From: JAAEPI01 sp964352625
GTDB lineage: Bacteria > Bacteroidota > Bacteroidia > Cytophagales > Cyclobacteriaceae
Reading direction: 5' to 3'
Length of the DNA: 64,000 bases
Assembly: GCA_964352625.1 (NCBI GenBank)
Contig: CAYGSD010000003.1
Coordinates: 270,745 to 334,744 of the forward strand
The notes beneath the pieces are model-generated. The model was not told the origin of the DNA. It searched no databases and worked only from the letters and a program-made list of their open reading frames with translations. A program made the translations under genes and the position numbers. This document shows, in pieces, positions 1 through 7,779 of this stretch (position 1 is the stretch's first letter; every line of letters begins with the position of its first letter).

Positions 1-1415
1 TCTCCATCCTTAATCAAGGATTTTAGAAACGCCGCACAGTCTTTGGCCAACTTCAGAAAGCCTGGATTTTGAGTGGCTTGATAAGCGTGACACAGGCCAG
101 TTAAGGTCAATCCATTCCATCCAGCGATCAGCTTTGAATCCAATCCTGGGCGGATTCTTTTTTCTCTTTCAGCAAGAGCCGCCCGCTTGAATTTCACGAT
201 GGTTTCGTTTAGGGTATCAAGGGAAATATTAAACTGATCAGCTATCTCTTCGCTGGTCTTTTGTTTCCTGAGTACGTTCTTTCCTTCTTCCCAATTACCT
301 TGTGAAATAACATCGAAATAGGCCTTCACGATTGCAGCGTCATCTTGCGCAATCTCTTCGATCTCCTCAATCGTCCATACATAGAATTTGCCCTCTTCAC
401 CTTCACTATCGGCATCCAGAGCAGCATAGAAACCTCCCGACTCGTCCAGCATTTCTCTTTCCAGCCAATCAATCGTTTCTTCAAGCACCAATTTGTACTT
501 TTCACTTTTGGATATTTTGTAGCCATTAGCGTAGAGTGAAAGCAATTGGCCGTTATCATACAGCATCTTTTCGAAATGCGGAACATGCCACTCAGCATCT
601 ACAGAATAGCGAGAGAAGCCACCACCAACATGGTCGTAGATGCCACCATCGGCCATGCGATCCAGCGTAAAAAACAGATGCTCCTTGGCACCTTCATCCT
701 TGGTTTTGTACGAGTAAATCGCCAGCATATCCCATATGGATGGCATAGGAAATTTTGGTGACTTATCGAGTCCACCATAGAGCGGATCGAAGCGCCTTTC
801 CAAGGTCTGATATGTCGCAAGGGTTATTTCCTCACCAAATTCGAACCGGGTATTGGTGAGACCGTATTTGGCTAGGTCGGACTCGTCAATAGCGGCGGTG
901 AATTGATCGGCCGACTCTTCTATTTTCTGCCTGTTTTCTTTGAAAGCCTGTGTGATGCTTTGAAGCAATTTTTGCCAATTTTTTTTGGGAAAATAGGTGC
1001 CTCCGTAGAAGGGTTTTTGGTCAGGGGTGAGGAACACATTCAGAGGCCATCCTCCATTCAGCCCCATCTTCTGTACCGCATCCATGTAAATCTGATCAAT
1101 GTCAGGCCGTTCTTCTCGGTCAATTTTTATATTGATAAAATGCTCGTTCATGATGGCTGCAGTGGCAGTATCCTCAAAAGATTCGTGCGCCATCACATGG
1201 CACCAGTGGCATGATGAGTAGCCTATGCTGACCAAGATTGGTTTGTCCTCGCTTTGGGCTTTTGCCAAAGCTTCCTTTCCCCAAGGATACCAATCTACAG
1301 GGTTATCTGCGTGTTGTAGGAGATACGGGCTTGACGAATTGGCGAGTCGATTGGTCATGGGCGATTCGGTTTGACAGGAGATGAGAAGGAAAAGTACGGG
1401 AATAATGCTGCGCAT
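1..1415 (-). CDS. Thioredoxin domain-containing protein (DUF255/YyaL, SPATA20-like), 3' end outside window
   Basis: The reading frame runs from ATG at 1415 off the left edge, so about 471 codons are seen and the C-terminus is missing. The N-terminus is a lipoprotein signal (lipobox ending LLISC, Cys14). The DUF255 thioredoxin-like domain follows with SSPYLLQHADNPVDWYPW and a CHWC motif at about residues 69-72. The later part (HVPHFEKMLYDNGQLL, GGFYAALDADSEGEEG) belongs to the alpha/alpha-toroid, glycosidase-like half of this family. The enzymatic role is not established for the family; a thiol-disulfide role is usually assumed. An internal Met21 would give the cytoplasmic form typical of other species, but the lipobox favours the longer start. 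Its ATG shares one base with the stop of the upstream GSCFA gene (TGATG), which suggests translational coupling. Confidence 0.88.
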   Translation of the reverse strand, partial: MRSIIPVLFLLISCQTESPMTNRLANSSSPYLLQHADNPVDWYPWGKEALAKAQSEDKPILVSIGYSSCHWCHVMAHESFEDTATAAIMNEHFINIKIDREERPDIDQIYMDAVQKMGLNGGWPLNVFLTPDQKPFYGGTYFPKKNWQKLLQSITQAFKENRQKIEESADQFTAAIDESDLAKYGLTNTRFEFGEEITLATYQTLERRFDPLYGGLDKSPKFPMPSIWDMLAIYSYKTKDEGAKEHLFFTLDRMADGGIYDHVGGGFSRYSVDAEWHVPHFEKMLYDNGQLLSLYANGYKISKSEKYKLVLEETIDWLEREMLDESGGFYAALDADSEGEEGKFYVWTIEEIEEIAQDDAAIVKAYFDVISQGNWEEGKNVLRKQKTSEEIADQFNISLDTLNETIVKFKRAALAEREKRIRPGLDSKLIAGWNGLTLTGLCHAYQATQNPGFLKLAKDCAAFLKSLIKDG

Positions 1416-2371
1416 CAAGTCAATTGCTTCTGGAGCAAAGATACCTCCTTTGAAACGTCCACTTGTGAGCTCAACTTGTTGAGTTTATCAATCGTCGACT
1501 TGATGAATTTCTGATGTTCGGATGAAGCAGGAAGGAAGGGACGGTGATTCAAGGCTGCTCTGATCTGTGACCAATTCTCCACGAACTTGGAGGTATCAGC
1601 ATCGAAATAGGTTTCACCGAATCGTCTCCAGATGTAGTCGATGGCTTCTTCGCTGGGATGTACTCGGTCTTTGGCATAAAAACGATAGTCACGTAATTCA
1701 TCTATCATTATTTCATAAGCAGGAAAGTAGGTGATCCAATTGTTGCTTTTACTCAGCTCCTGTGATACCTCTGTTAGCCTGGCCTTACTGCGGTTGTTTT
1801 CAACTAATCCATCTCTAGTGTATCGAACAGGACTCACGGTGACTATAATGTTGAGTGATGGGTTTTGAGTTTTAAGCTGCTGAAATGCGAATGAAAGCGA
1901 TTCAGTCATTGCTTCGATACTCAAGAGCTCTTTTGTGAACTCTGATTGCGACACCTTGTGACAATTCGCGACGAATTTTTGGGAGGACTTAAGACGATAG
2001 GCAAAAGCACTTCCAAGTGTAAGGATGAGCCAATCGGCCTTCTGAAGCGCTACTTTCAAGTCTTGCCTTTTGGAATTCAGAGTTTTTAGCAGTTCTTCTT
2101 TGTTCAGCGCTGAGACCTCACCGTGTGCCTGCCAGTGATAGAACACGCCTTTGTTCTCTAGGACACTCGATTCCTCTATTTCATCAGTAAGCAAATCACC
2201 CAGCGAGATGGGGTTGTAGATGGTGCCGAAGGAGTTTGAGAGAATGTTGAATTTATGATCAGACAGCTTGGAACCGATGTTGTCCGCAAAGCATGAGCCC
2301 ATAGAAACAATCGAGTCAGCTAGTGAGATTTTATCGTGTGATTCTGGAATTGGGAAGGAGAGGTGGAACAT
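1415..2371 (-). CDS. GSCFA domain-containing protein
   Basis: About 318 residues. The diagnostic motif GSCFADNIG lies at about residues 25-33, and a conserved C-terminal block KDRVHPSEEAIDYIWRRF is present; both are hallmarks of the GSCFA family, which is related to SGNH/GDSL hydrolases (Ser of GSCFA and His of the DxxHPS block as probable catalytic residues). The substrate is unknown. I place the start at ATG 2371 (MFHLSFPIP). An upstream TTG at 2401 is open too, but it lies inside the rplI terminator. The stop overlaps the start of the downstream DUF255 gene by one base. Confidence 0.85.
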   Translation of the reverse strand: MFHLSFPIPESHDKISLADSIVSMGSCFADNIGSKLSDHKFNILSNSFGTIYNPISLGDLLTDEIEESSVLENKGVFYHWQAHGEVSALNKEELLKTLNSKRQDLKVALQKADWLILTLGSAFAYRLKSSQKFVANCHKVSQSEFTKELLSIEAMTESLSFAFQQLKTQNPSLNIIVTVSPVRYTRDGLVENNRSKARLTEVSQELSKSNNWITYFPAYEIMIDELRDYRFYAKDRVHPSEEAIDYIWRRFGETYFDADTSKFVENWSQIRAALNHRPFLPASSEHQKFIKSTIDKLNKLSSQVDVSKEVSLLQKQLT

Positions 2372-2391
2372 CCTGTAAAATTGAACATAAA

Positions 2392-2419
2392 AAAACCCCA
2401 ACCAAAAAGCCGGGGTTTT
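2392..2419 (-). terminator. Rho-independent terminator of rpsF-rpsR-rplI
   Basis: Perfect 8-bp inverted repeat AAAACCCC / GGGGTTTT around a 12-base loop, followed on the minus strand by a T run. It lies 20 bases after the rplI stop. Because it ends close to 2371, the GSCFA gene may receive only read-through transcription or have its own promoter. Confidence 0.8.
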
Positions 2420-2438
2420 CCTAAATGAATTTATTGTC

Positions 2439-2879
2439 TTATTCAGCAGTCACATTCAGGGTGATTTCGTGCTGCACTTCTTTGTGAAGATCAATCTCCG
2501 CTTTGTGCTCACCAATTTCCTTGATATTGCCTACTGATATTTTCTTTCTGTCAATGTCGAAACCTTTCTCGCTCAACACTTCGGCCACTTGGATAGCAGT
2601 GATAGATCCGAAAATCTTGCCGCTTTCGCCCGCCTTAGTTTTGATCTCAATAGTAAGATCTCCCATTTTATCGGCAATTGCCTGTGCGTCACTTTTCAGC
2701 TTCTCAGCTTTGTGAGCCGCCTGACGAATGTCCTCATCGATTCTCTTACGATTAGAGTTGTTCGCCAGAATGGCAATCCCCTGAGGGATCAAATAGTTTC
2801 TTCCGTACCCCGGCTTTACCGATACTGTATCGTTTTTGTAGCCCAGTCCTTTGATGTCTTCTCTTAGTATTACTTCCAT
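2439..2879 (-). CDS. rplI: 50S ribosomal protein L9
   Basis: 146 residues, close to the usual length of about 148. The N-terminal rRNA-binding domain is clear (MEVILREDIKGLGYKND, then VKPGYGRNYLIPQGIA), followed by the long connecting helix and a C-terminal domain with the GKIFGSIT motif. L9 binds 23S rRNA at the base of the L1 stalk. It is the last gene of the classic rpsF-rpsR-rplI operon, 7 bases after rpsR, and a strong terminator follows. Confidence 0.97.
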   Translation of the reverse strand: MEVILREDIKGLGYKNDTVSVKPGYGRNYLIPQGIAILANNSNRKRIDEDIRQAAHKAEKLKSDAQAIADKMGDLTIEIKTKAGESGKIFGSITAIQVAEVLSEKGFDIDRKKISVGNIKEIGEHKAEIDLHKEVQHEITLNVTAE

Positions 2880-2886
2880 GTTCGTC

Positions 2887-3138
2887 TTACTTTAAAGAGT
2901 CCCCAACATAAGGTAGGATAGCAAGATGTCTCGCTCTCTTGATTGCTTGTGACACCTTTCGCTGATACTTCAGACTAGTGCCGGTGATTCGTCGAGGAAG
3001 GATTTTTCCTTGCTCATTGATAAGCTTCAAAAGGAAATCAGGCTCTTTGTAATCGATGTACTTGATTCCGCTTTTCTGAAAACGGCAGTATTTTTCCTGC
3101 GTTTGTTCTCTGTTAATGGGTTCGTTCTGAAGTGTCAT
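2887..3138 (-). CDS. rpsR: 30S ribosomal protein S18
   Basis: 83 residues, normal for the family. Conserved S18 segments are visible: KYCRFQKSGIKYIDYKEPD, then ILPRRITGTSLKYQRKVSQAIKRARHLAILPY. S18 pairs with S6 on the platform of the small subunit. Its ATG overlaps the rpsF stop by 4 bases (ATGA), as expected for coupled production of the two partner proteins. Confidence 0.97.
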   Translation of the reverse strand: MTLQNEPINREQTQEKYCRFQKSGIKYIDYKEPDFLLKLINEQGKILPRRITGTSLKYQRKVSQAIKRARHLAILPYVGDSLK

Positions 3139-3506
3139 GCTTTTACTTCTTCTTTTGTTTCAGTTTCCTTTTTCTTTTTGAATGCGCCACTTCTTCGCTT
3201 CTCATTGTAAGCAAGTGCGTGCTTGTCAAGAGATACCGTAAGGAATCTCATAACTTTCTCATCTCGTCTGTACTCGGTTTCGAGTTTCGTGATGACATCT
3301 CCTTCTGCGCTGAATTCAATAAGCTGGTAAAAGCCAGTCGTTTTGTGATCGATAGGGTAGGCCAGCTTTCGCAAGCCCCAGTTCTCTTCGTTCACAATCT
3401 TTGCCCCACCATCGGTGAGTACACTTCTGAATTTGGCGACAGCATCCTTCATCTGAACGTCAGACAAAACGGGAGTTAAAATGAATACCGTCTCGTAATT
3501 TTTCAT
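3135..3506 (-). CDS. rpsF: 30S ribosomal protein S6
   Basis: 123 residues. Typical S6 pattern: MKNYETVFILTPVLSD at the N-terminus, then GLRKLAYPIDHKTTGFYQLIEF and RRDEKVMRFLTV. The lysine/glutamate-rich tail (KKKKETETKEEVKA) resembles the charged extension of many S6 proteins. First gene of the operon. A sequence one base away from TAnnTTTG (TAACTTCG, minus strand, at 3543-3536) lies about 30 bases before the ATG and may be part of the promoter; no convincing -33 box was seen. Confidence 0.97.
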   Translation of the reverse strand: MKNYETVFILTPVLSDVQMKDAVAKFRSVLTDGGAKIVNEENWGLRKLAYPIDHKTTGFYQLIEFSAEGDVITKLETEYRRDEKVMRFLTVSLDKHALAYNEKRRSGAFKKKKETETKEEVKA

Positions 3507-3592
3507 TTAAATAATTGGTTTTTAAAAATGAGCTGCGAAGTTAGATAGAATAGTTTAAAGTTCATAGCTGTTAGTTCACAGTTGTTAGTCCA

Positions 3593-3630
3593 TAGTCGAT
3601 AGACTTATAGGCACTACCGACTATCGACTA
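3593..3630. repeat. 10-bp inverted repeat at end of coiled-coil gene
   Basis: Perfect arms TAGTCGATAG (3593-3602) and CTATCGACTA (3621-3630) with an 18-base spacer. The right arm contains the stop codon of the minus-strand gene ending at 3628. The 35 bases to its left repeat related words (AGTTCATAG, TTAGTTCACAG, TTAGTCCATAG), so the whole stretch 3558-3630 is built from short TAGT/CATAG-like units. There is no T run, so it is not a typical terminator. Confidence 0.5.
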
Positions 3631-4569
3631 CTTCACCACAAAACTTCCTTTACCCATCATATAGTCGTCGGTGTATACCTCCACGGTGTGTTTGCCCAAA
3701 TCGTATTCACTTCCTTTATTATAAAGAAGGGTCACTTGCTGACTATTTCTGTCATAAAGAACTTCTTTCTTGGCAGTATAGAACATCTCACGACCTTCAA
3801 AGTTGAATGAACCAGACCCTCGTGTAACATCGAAGAGCACATTGTTGTCTGGTGCAATCACACGAATCAAAAGCTCCTTGCCTTCAATAGGCGCAACCTT
3901 ATTTTCACTTATTGTAAACTCTATCTTAATGTTTTCAATGTGTCTGTTTCGGAATTCCGTTTCACGCTCTTTGCCATTACTATTCACTGCGAAAATTTTC
4001 ATGCCAGTCACTTTCAGCTGAGAAGCAATGGCTACTTGCTCAGAAAGCTCGTTTCTGTTTTGAGCGAGCGTGCTGATTGAATCAGATAATTGATTCTTTT
4101 CTGTTTTCAAGGTTGTGTTCTCCGTCAGGAGCACTTCGTTCTGCTTTTTCAACTGCACAATCTCCTGATCCTTCATAATCAACAATTCTTGATAGCCATC
4201 TACCTTATCAGCGAGCGAACGGATCATATTTCGATTTGCCTGATTCGTCGTTAGAAGCTTCTTCTTTTCTTGTTCTAATTCAGCCTTGACAATTAGGAGT
4301 GTGTCTATGTTTCCGCCTAATCGTTGTATCTCCAAAATCTGCTTGTCGAGTTCACTACCGATGGAATCTAATTGAAGAACAGCCTGATTCAATTCTGCCT
4401 GTGTTGTTTTTACTTCCTCTTTAAGGTTCTTGTTCTGAACAAAAAAGAAGATCAACACTATGGCGAGAATTGCTGCGATTCCCAGAAAGATTGGCAATCG
4501 GTTTTTGCCTGGTTCTTTTGGTGCGAATTCTTGTAAATTATCTTGATCCTGATTGTCCTGTGCGTCCAT
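3628..4569 (-). CDS. Membrane-anchored coiled-coil protein, unknown function
   Basis: 313 residues. An acidic N-terminus (DAQDNQDQDNLQEF) is followed by one transmembrane segment (about residues 24-45, FLGIAAILAIVLIFFFV). A long heptad-type coiled coil (about 48-185, rich in L, E, K, Q and N) comes next, then a C-terminal domain of about 120 residues with beta-rich character (KVTGMKIFAVNSNGKE ... HTVEVYTDDYMMGKGSFVV). The topology predicts a cytoplasmic tail with the coiled coil and beta domain in the periplasm. I do not recognise the family. It stands between the S6 operon and the methyltransferase gene, 39 bases from the latter. Confidence 0.75.
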   Translation of the reverse strand: MDAQDNQDQDNLQEFAPKEPGKNRLPIFLGIAAILAIVLIFFFVQNKNLKEEVKTTQAELNQAVLQLDSIGSELDKQILEIQRLGGNIDTLLIVKAELEQEKKKLLTTNQANRNMIRSLADKVDGYQELLIMKDQEIVQLKKQNEVLLTENTTLKTEKNQLSDSISTLAQNRNELSEQVAIASQLKVTGMKIFAVNSNGKERETEFRNRHIENIKIEFTISENKVAPIEGKELLIRVIAPDNNVLFDVTRGSGSFNFEGREMFYTAKKEVLYDRNSQQVTLLYNKGSEYDLGKHTVEVYTDDYMMGKGSFVVK

Positions 4570-4608
4570 TTTAAACGATTTTGAATTTATGACTGCAAAA
4601 GTAGCAGA

Positions 4609-5370
4609 TTAGAACCTCAACGTGAAGTGTTGCTTAACTATTGGATGATTTGGAAAAATTAGTCCTGCTTGGAAAATGTCGATAGTCAATGAATACTTTT
4701 CATTCTCAACGATTGAAGTCCAGGCGTTTTTCATATCCTCTGACCAGTATATATCGTGTAGTACTACGCATTTAACATTTGGATAATGTTCAACGATAGT
4801 TTCCAGTGTGTTTTGGATGATTTCACCACGATGATCGGCATCAACGAAAACCAGGTCAGGCTGATGCCGAACAAGTTCCTGCTTGAGGCATTCATGAACG
4901 TTCCCTGTTATGACTTGTACTTTAGCTTCTGAGTCGATTGTTTTTTTGGCCAATCTTGCAATTATTTCAGAACCCTCTATTGTAATCACTTTCTTTACTG
5001 ATTCGCTCTTGGACAGGTAGAGTGCATTGATTCCCAGTGATGTTCCTGTTTCCAATACGGTCTCTATTTGCAAATAGTCACATAGTAATCTGAGGAAATT
5101 GGAAAATCTAGGGGTGCTCAGGGAGGTACTAGCCACATGCCCGACTGTAGATCTTTTTACTCGTCCAGTTTTGAAATCCACCACATTTATTGACTGATCA
5201 TTCGATTTTAGTTGCTGCCGAATCAATTCAACTTCTTGTAACTTTTTACGAGAGGGTTTTATTACCTTATTAAAAAGATCAAATAGAAATGGAGAGTGAA
5301 GGCTATGTGGCCCAACCGCTCGAAACCAATAGGCTACAAACTGGCTCGCCGTGAAAAGGGGGGAGGACAA
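4609..5370 (-). CDS. Class I SAM-dependent methyltransferase (O-methyltransferase-like)
   Basis: 253 residues. The SAM-binding motif I is VLETGTSLGINALYLSK (about residues 96-112), the acidic residue ending beta-2 is in ITIEGSE, and DLVFVDADHRGE gives motif IV. The order resembles O-methyltransferases of the caffeoyl-CoA type, but the acceptor is unknown. The N-terminal block VGPHSLHSPFLFDLFNKVI looks like a conserved part of the protein, and no ATG lies upstream of it in frame, so the TTG at 5370, 3 bases after the apaG stop, is the likely start. It is probably cotranscribed with apaG. Confidence 0.8.
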   Translation of the reverse strand: MSSPLFTASQFVAYWFRAVGPHSLHSPFLFDLFNKVIKPSRKKLQEVELIRQQLKSNDQSINVVDFKTGRVKRSTVGHVASTSLSTPRFSNFLRLLCDYLQIETVLETGTSLGINALYLSKSESVKKVITIEGSEIIARLAKKTIDSEAKVQVITGNVHECLKQELVRHQPDLVFVDADHRGEIIQNTLETIVEHYPNVKCVVLHDIYWSEDMKNAWTSIVENEKYSLTIDIFQAGLIFPNHPIVKQHFTLRF

Positions 5371-5373
5371 TTT

Positions 5374-5760
5374 TTAGTTCAGTTTGAAAGGAACAACCAT
5401 CGTGAATGCCGGAATGCTCACATTGAATACTTTGCCATCCATGACTCGCTCCATGGTGTAGAAACCTGACATTCGACCAAGACCGGATTTAAGGTTGCAT
5501 CCAGAAACGTACTGATGAATCTCTCCTGGCTCCAAAATTGGCTGCTTTCCAACAACTCCGTCTCCGTCAACTTCGCGTTTGGGATGCGTAGTATCTCGGA
5601 TATCCCAGTGTCTGGCCACTAGCTTCACTGTATGATCACTGATGTTCTCAATGGTGATGCGGTACGTAAAGACAAAATGATACTGTGCAGGAGAGGAGTA
5701 TTCTGGCATGTACTCCGTCTCTACCGTTACTTTTACACCCTTGGTAGTTGCAGTAATCAT
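5374..5760 (-). CDS. apaG: ApaG protein (DUF525)
   Basis: 128 residues, the normal ApaG size. Recognisable segments: VTVETEYMPEYSSPAQYHFVF, YRITIENISDHTVKLVARHW, the GDGVVGKQPILEPGE motif with the glycine-rich GVVGxQP signature, and SGFYTMERVMDGKVFNVSIPAF. ApaG forms an immunoglobulin-like beta sandwich; in enterobacteria it has been linked to Co/Mg resistance, but its biochemical role is unclear. Divergent from ung, with 78 bases between the starts. Confidence 0.93.
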   Translation of the reverse strand: MITATTKGVKVTVETEYMPEYSSPAQYHFVFTYRITIENISDHTVKLVARHWDIRDTTHPKREVDGDGVVGKQPILEPGEIHQYVSGCNLKSGLGRMSGFYTMERVMDGKVFNVSIPAFTMVVPFKLN

Positions 5761-5838
5761 TTGCTAGCAATATAGAGTTCTCACATTAAAATGCTAAAAC
5801 AAAAAGCAAGATTTTACATTTTTTAATAACCTTGACAA

Positions 5839-6492
5839 ATGAACGTAAATATCGAGGAAGGGTGGAAGCAGAGGTTAATGCGTGAGTTTGAAACGCCTTA
5901 TTTCAAGTCCCTCATTGAATTTGTAAAATCCGAATACCAAACCAAAACGATTTACCCGTCAGGTAAGCTCATCTTCAATGCCTTTGATTCGTGCGCCTTT
6001 GATCAGGTCAAAGTGGTTATTCTTGGACAAGATCCCTACCACGGTTCGGGGCAGGCGCACGGCCTTTGCTTTTCCGTTCCAGATGGAGTGCAGGTCCCGC
6101 CTTCTTTGGTAAATATTTATAAAGAAATACAATCAGATATGGGCATTGCGCCTCCGAAAAGTGGAAACCTGGAAAGGTGGGCAAGGCAAGGTGTGCTACT
6201 GCTAAACGCAACACTTACGGTGAGGGCGCATCAGGTGGGTTCTCATCAAGGGAAAGGTTGGGAGGAGTTTACCGATGCTGCCATAAAAGCTCTCGCTGAA
6301 GAAAGGAAAGGGTTGGTTTTTATGCTTTGGGGGGCTTATGCGCAAAAGAAGGGAGCCTTCATTGACTCAAATAAGCATCTTGTTTTAAAGGCACCACATC
6401 CTTCACCGCTCTCAGCTCATCGTGGGTTTCTTGGGTGCGGTCATTTTAGTAAGGCCAATGAGTATTTAGGGGATAGTAAAATCATTTGGTAA
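5839..6492 (+). CDS. ung: Uracil-DNA glycosylase, family 1
   Basis: 217 residues. The water-activating loop GQDPYHG (about 63-69), the uracil-binding GLCFSVP, the PPSLVNIYKEI segment, GVLLLNATLTVRAHQVGSHQGKGWEEFT and the catalytic/minor-groove loop HPSPLSAHRGFLG are all present. It removes uracil from DNA in base-excision repair. The start ATG at 5839 is preceded by TAACCTTG (5827-5834), one base from TAnnTTTG. Its TAA stop overlaps the ATG of the small reading frame at 6492. Confidence 0.97.
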   Translation: MNVNIEEGWKQRLMREFETPYFKSLIEFVKSEYQTKTIYPSGKLIFNAFDSCAFDQVKVVILGQDPYHGSGQAHGLCFSVPDGVQVPPSLVNIYKEIQSDMGIAPPKSGNLERWARQGVLLLNATLTVRAHQVGSHQGKGWEEFTDAAIKALAEERKGLVFMLWGAYAQKKGAFIDSNKHLVLKAPHPSPLSAHRGFLGCGHFSKANEYLGDSKIIW

Positions 6493-6682
6493 TGGGTGTT
6501 CATCATCAGTATCAACCTGATTGGGAAACAATCCGGGCCCAGGATGCTGGATTGCCGGTTTCTTGTTTTTTAATTTAGGCTGGCTGGCATACATGTGGGC
6601 TGAGTGTAATTGGACTGACTTAACGCTGCTAATCCTAACAGATATAATCACCATTATTGGCGTAATTATAGGATGGTTTTGA
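6492..6682 (+). pseudogene. Small two-helix membrane protein, apparently frameshifted
   Basis: The ATG at 6492-6494 overlaps the ung stop (TAATG) and opens MGVHHQYQPDWETIR. This frame closes after 28 codons. In the -1 frame, from about 6520, an open stretch reads PGPGCWIAGFLFFNLGWLAYMW and then LTLLILTDIITIIGVIIGWF up to TGA at 6680-6682. Those are two convincing transmembrane helices, with no ATG of their own before them. Joining the two frames gives a protein of about 62 residues that starts much like the intact small gene at 6752 (M-x-x-H-Q). I infer a one-base shift around 6525-6540. A sequence error, a decayed gene and programmed frameshifting cannot be told apart here. Confidence 0.4.
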
Positions 6683-6751
6683 ACAAAAAGGATGACGAAA
6701 GGCGCTAAAGAAAATTGCACTATATTTCTAAATAATTTAATTATTTAGCGA

Positions 6752-6874
6752 ATGGCTTATCATCAATTTATGCCTCCCTCTGAGGAAAATAGTTACCTAA
6801 AGGGTGGGTGTCTTTACCTACTTTTAATCTCGGGAGTGATCCTCGGAATCTCCCTTTTGGCCAGTCTTGGGTAG
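6752..6874 (+). CDS. Small membrane protein, 40 residues
   Basis: The ATG at 6752 opens MAYHQFMPPSEENSYLKGG, followed by a single hydrophobic helix (CLYLLLISGVILGISLLASL) and TAG at 6872. The polar N-terminus with a single Cys at the membrane border and a clean helix look like a real short gene. The N-terminus resembles the reading frame at 6492. No known family recognised; coding status rests on composition and on the similarity to its neighbour. Confidence 0.4.
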   Translation: MAYHQFMPPSEENSYLKGGCLYLLLISGVILGISLLASLG

Positions 6875-7013
6875 ACTCATAACCTCTTAATTATCAATTG
6901 ATAATAATGCTAGAATTAACTAATTAGATATTTCCTTTTTCTCTCGAAAATTTTTATATAATTTGAGGACTTAAGCGAAATTGAAATCATGGAATTAGAA
7001 AGAGATTAAGTAG

Positions 7014-7745
7014 ATGAACAATACCAGCACAACTCTCACCACACACTCACTGGCATTATCAAATCGTACCACCCCAACAGCTAAGCCTCCCAAATCGGCT
7101 TTAACCAAAGAAGCTTCCGTGGCTTCTGCGCTTTCAAAAACACTGAGAGAGAGTTTGACACCTGAAATGTCCAACCTTTGCGAAAGTTACTTATCTACAA
7201 AACTGACAGGTAAGCTGAGAGGTCTAGCCAAGCATTCTGATGGAAAATCAGGTATGCGCTCGTTTGAGCTTACCAAATACGGTAAGAACCTCAACGGCTT
7301 CAACTTCAACTCAGAAGCCCCATTCAAGAAAACGTTTTTAGCAAAATACCATGTTCAGCCTGGTTCAAGAAGAGGTCAGGTGATTCTTCATTTTCCTTCT
7401 TTCGTTCCTAGTAAGGATTTGAAAGCGCCTAATGAGGCTACTAATTTCAAAATCTGCGGACGTCTTGTTGCTCTTTCAGATTATAACTACGACGCATCTG
7501 ATCGTTCTTTTCATCCGGTCAGAAATGAATTCAATGGAAGGTACGCCTCATTCGATAGTGGTATGTTGCCATTATTGAAGATGCCTGTTGACCCAATTAC
7601 GACCCAATTAAGTATTGATCAAAAGGAGCTGCCGGAAGGGACGTCTATGTTCCTACTCTTGTCAGTTAGTTTTTATCAATATGACAGTGGCAGGTTTAAG
7701 CATATAAGCAAGGACAGTGCGCTGCACGTGGAGTCGGTTCTCTGA
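7014..7745 (+). CDS. Hypothetical protein, 243 residues
   Basis: The frame is long, well formed and encodes a soluble basic protein. The first 45 residues are rich in Thr, Ser and Ala (low complexity). The rest alternates short helices (SALSKTLRESL) with beta-like segments (RGQVILHFPSFVP, KICGRLVALSDYNY, TSMFLLLSVSFYQYD). No signal peptide, membrane helix or known motif was found, and I do not recognise the family. It is preceded by an AT-rich stretch and followed 34 bases later by the TPR gene, which may be cotranscribed. Confidence 0.6.
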   Translation: MNNTSTTLTTHSLALSNRTTPTAKPPKSALTKEASVASALSKTLRESLTPEMSNLCESYLSTKLTGKLRGLAKHSDGKSGMRSFELTKYGKNLNGFNFNSEAPFKKTFLAKYHVQPGSRRGQVILHFPSFVPSKDLKAPNEATNFKICGRLVALSDYNYDASDRSFHPVRNEFNGRYASFDSGMLPLLKMPVDPITTQLSIDQKELPEGTSMFLLLSVSFYQYDSGRFKHISKDSALHVESVL

Positions 7746-7779
7746 TATCTATTTGCGTTCATTTTGCGTACAAACGAAA

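Noticed and set aside
1415..2401. TTG start at 2401 for the GSCFA gene
   Set aside because: It falls inside the rplI terminator; ATG at 2371 fits the family N-terminus better.
6466..6720. Minus-strand frame of 84 codons behind ung
   Set aside because: Overlaps the ung end and the plus-strand small membrane frame, and has no recognisable composition; treated as a chance frame.
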